In this document: piece after piece, positions 31,834 to 34,159 of the stretch
Position numbering within the stretch: the stretch's first letter is position 1
Layout: each line of letters opens with the position of its first letter
Assembly (NCBI GenBank): GCA_009602725.1
Contig: WELB01000002.1
Span: 1,109,770 to 1,143,928, forward strand
Source of the DNA: Spirogloea muscicola
Lineage: Eukaryota; Streptophyta; Zygnematophyceae; Spirogloeales; Spirogloeaceae
Direction: 5' to 3'
Length of the DNA stretch: 34,159 nucleotides
The notes under the pieces: generated by a model
The model's input: only the letters and a program-made list of their open reading frames with translations
What the model was told of the DNA's origin: nothing
The model's database searches: none
Position numbers and translations under genes: made by a program

Positions 31834-32760
31834 GAGCTCCTAGGAGGTGACCAGCTATTGCCCTACTCTTCTGCCTCTACACGGCAAATTTGATCCATTC
31901 TTTGGGCAGCATTGCCCTTACTCGATGTTGCACGCTTTCTGACATGAAGTTGATCAGTTGCAGCACACAGCTGGCATAGCTGCCGGTAAAGTCAGACTTG
32001 CGATTTCGCCCGCATATGAGTGTGCCCAACTCAATTGTGCCAATCTCAGCACAACTTATGGTCCCACTGACTTTGTATAAGAAGTCTCATCACGTTATTT
32101 CTATGGGGCAACGTTTAGCAATATGGCAAGGGACCACTCATACGACTGCAAATAAGTCACTGGAGTACGTGCAGCAGTAGCCAAATATCTCTAGTCAAGG
32201 GATCCATCGAACTTATATTGTTTGAGTTGTTGTTGTACTCTTGCTTCTGCACTTCTGAAGTAGGGTGGGTTTGTCGTGTTCCACCTGTTGTCCACAAGCA
32301 ACATACAGGACATACTGCAGAAACAAGCAGTCCATGCACTTGGACATGCTGATGATGAAGCTGACCAACTTATCCACTCGAGGCATTCTGCCATTGAGAA
32401 ACAGACCAGCTTTTCTGCCGAGCACTTCATGATGGTTCTGACCACCTCGCCATGCATGGTAGCAGGGCGTCGTTCACACTACTCGTGCACTGACACAAGA
32501 CTCTTCTTGGTAGGTGCTGAAAGAGATGAAGACGTGAAGCAAAGATGTGGTAGAAGCCACATCGACCTGAGCTAAGCAAGGACTTCCCATGCTACAGCAG
32601 GGATGTCTACAATGTGGTGGCCGCACAATATGGAAAATGTGTAGACAGGGATGAACAATGGTAGTCATATTGTTGACAGACGGGCGCCAAGCTATGGTAC
32701 ATAGCTACTGCCATGCAGCATTTTGCATGGAGAACCTTGATGAGGGCATGCCTTGGGGCA
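31834..32760. other. Convergent 3' spacer between transporter and GAR1
   Basis: About 930 bases between two converging stop codons. ORFs are short and without recognisable domains on either strand. I see no RNA gene or repeat. Confidence 0.55.
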
Positions 32761-34159
32761 TCAACCTCGGCCTCGGCCCCTGAACCCTCCAGCACCCCTA
32801 CGGCCCCCCCGGAAGCCACCACCTGGGCTGCCACCACGGAAGCCCCCGCCTCCTCCCCTCGAGGCGCCCCGGAAGCCCCCACCCCCTCTGCCACCACCTC
32901 GGAAACCACCTCCTCGACCACCACGGAAGCCACCCCGCTGACCTCCCCGTCCTGCGCGGGACCACAGAAGGCTTAGGGAACGAGTCATGAGTGGACTGCA
33001 AGACGCTCGCAGCCCAAGGAGACTAACTCCTGAAAGGCGACTTGTTCGTCATAGGTACAATCAGGCCCCGTCGAGTGCCAGCAAAGATAGTCAGAGCTTC
33101 AATATCGCCCCATGTGATGTCCAGCAAAGATGGCTAGCAGAGCTGGGAGGAGGCTGCCTCCTCACCTCCCCGTGCACCACCTCGACCTCCACCTCGCCCT
33201 CCTCCGCCACCCTCTCCCCTGCCCAAAGTGGAGCTTGTATGCATTAGCTTCTAGAGGCCCCAAACAAAAGCATGGCAATCTGCAGCTCGTTGCAAGGCAG
33301 CTCACCAATGACCAAAAATGGCTAAAGAGCAACAGGTCGTACTTAGAGCAGCTTCTATTCAAGACTGAGGTGGCAATCTGGTGCAGCATGGGCCCCTTAC
33401 TTTGGCTGCGGCAGGAAGCGCTGGAGAGGCAGCAGCTTGTTCGGGTCGATGAAGAACTTGTCGCCCACGTCGTAGGAGGACGCAATCACGCCCTCCTGCA
33501 TCTTCACGGAGAAGTACTGCACAAAGAGCAGGAGGAAGCGAAGCTTGCTGTCCTCAGCTAGCAGTCCTCTGCTGCGTCTCAACCAAGGCCGGCCATGGCG
33601 CGTTGTCCAAGACCACTTTGACTCCAACTAGGGCGAGACCGTCGGCCATGCCGTCTATGCACGTAGAAGACGAGTGCACCAGGGCATGCGAGCAAGCGCC
33701 CAAGCATCGTAATGTGCGTGAGACGACACTACGTTCCACTCGTCTGAAGCTCCCGCATGTGAAGTTCGCCTTGGGGCGCTAGAGGCGCCAGCTTCTGCTC
33801 GTCACCGAAGGCGCGGCGCAAGTGGGGTGGGGGCCAACGAACTGACCGACTCGTTGATGGGCCCGAAGATCTCCTCCACCTTCCCGATCTGCGTCTTGTT
33901 CTCCAGGTAGATGGGCGCGTTGAAGTACGGCACCTTGTCCGAAGTCAGCTTCACCACCGCCTCGCCCTCGCAGGCGTGCAGGAACGTCGACACCTCTGCG
34001 CCCGCGCATGGCAGCCAAGGCGCGCCCCGCCGTCAGGCAGTGGCCGCGTCGGCGACGCCGCGCTCGGGGCTTCTCGTCGGTGGCGGAGCCGGCGGCGGCG
34101 GGGCCCCACCGATGACCTCCTCGGGCGGGCCGTCGTAGTAGCCGCCGCCGCCGCCGCCG
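32761..34159 (-). CDS. GAR1: GAR1, H/ACA snoRNP subunit (5' partial)
   Basis: Core protein of H/ACA ribonucleoproteins, which pseudouridylate rRNA and snRNA in the nucleolus; it contacts the Cbf5/dyskerin enzyme. Exons on the minus strand: 34110 to beyond 34159, 33847-33995, 33401-33516, 33166-33218, 32761-32951, all in phase. The N-terminal Gly-rich domain runs off the window ([15 protein letters not shown] remains). The central fold is classic: [72 protein letters not shown]. The C-terminal RGG/GAR domain, split over two exons, ends GRGRG. The two Gly/Arg-rich tails flanking a ~90-residue core match the eukaryotic GAR1 plan. Only the first residues are missing. Confidence 0.93.

Noticed and set aside
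1-34159. tRNA or rRNA genes
   Set aside because: I looked for GGTTCGA-type T-loops with matching stems; the occurrences seen (for example 2566 and 13451) lie in coding sequence without a cloverleaf.

Overview
The window is nuclear DNA of a green-lineage organism (Viridiplantae), most likely a unicellular or simple green alga. The reasons are many short GT-AG introns with TGCAG acceptors, compact GC-rich exons, and a gene set that includes a plastid FtsH-like pseudoprotease (FTSHI2 type), a plant-type BAP31, an EXA1-type GYF protein and a plant-style receptor-kinase tail. Degenerate TTTAGGG/CCCTAAA runs in introns and spacers fit too. I cannot assign a genus. No tRNA, rRNA, CRISPR array or bacterial operon is visible.

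Layout: (1) 1-4754 (+), FTSHI2-like gene, 5' end outside the window, 14 exons seen. (2) 4755-5900, spacer with three CACGTG boxes and one short uncertain ORF. (3) 5900-9280, a repeat nest. It holds a 5'-truncated, frameshifted non-LTR retrotransposon (reverse transcriptase end, zinc knuckle, restriction-like endonuclease region), a second 3'-end copy in tandem, an inverted internally deleted relic, and several copies of a 3'-UTR hairpin module in both orientations. (4) 10222-10956 (-), only the last two exons of a protein kinase. (5) An (AG)n run ending in an N at 11087, directly followed by (6) 11088-17524 (+), a TMEM131-family gene lacking its 5' end. (7) 18038-19042 (-), a complete BAP31-like gene convergent with TMEM131. 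(8) 19785-26395 (+), a complete EXA1-type GYF gene divergent from BAP31; the promoter between them carries a second N at 19332. (9) 27526-27700 (-), a relic of another retrotransposon 3' end. (10) 27972-31833 (+), a complete ZIFL-like major-facilitator transporter. (11) 32761 to the window end (-), GAR1 of H/ACA snoRNPs, 5' end outside.

The host genes are unrelated housekeeping functions: plastid protein import and quality control, ER membrane and secretory trafficking (TMEM131 and BAP31 are neighbours), translational control, membrane transport and rRNA pseudouridylation. Gene structures were rebuilt by hand by joining reading frames at splice sites with matching phase; nearly every junction closes in frame, which is the main support for the models. 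The most interesting material is the retrotransposon family with a hairpin near its 3' end and its scattered modules, the kinase/TMEM131 junction, and telomere-like tracts inside introns.
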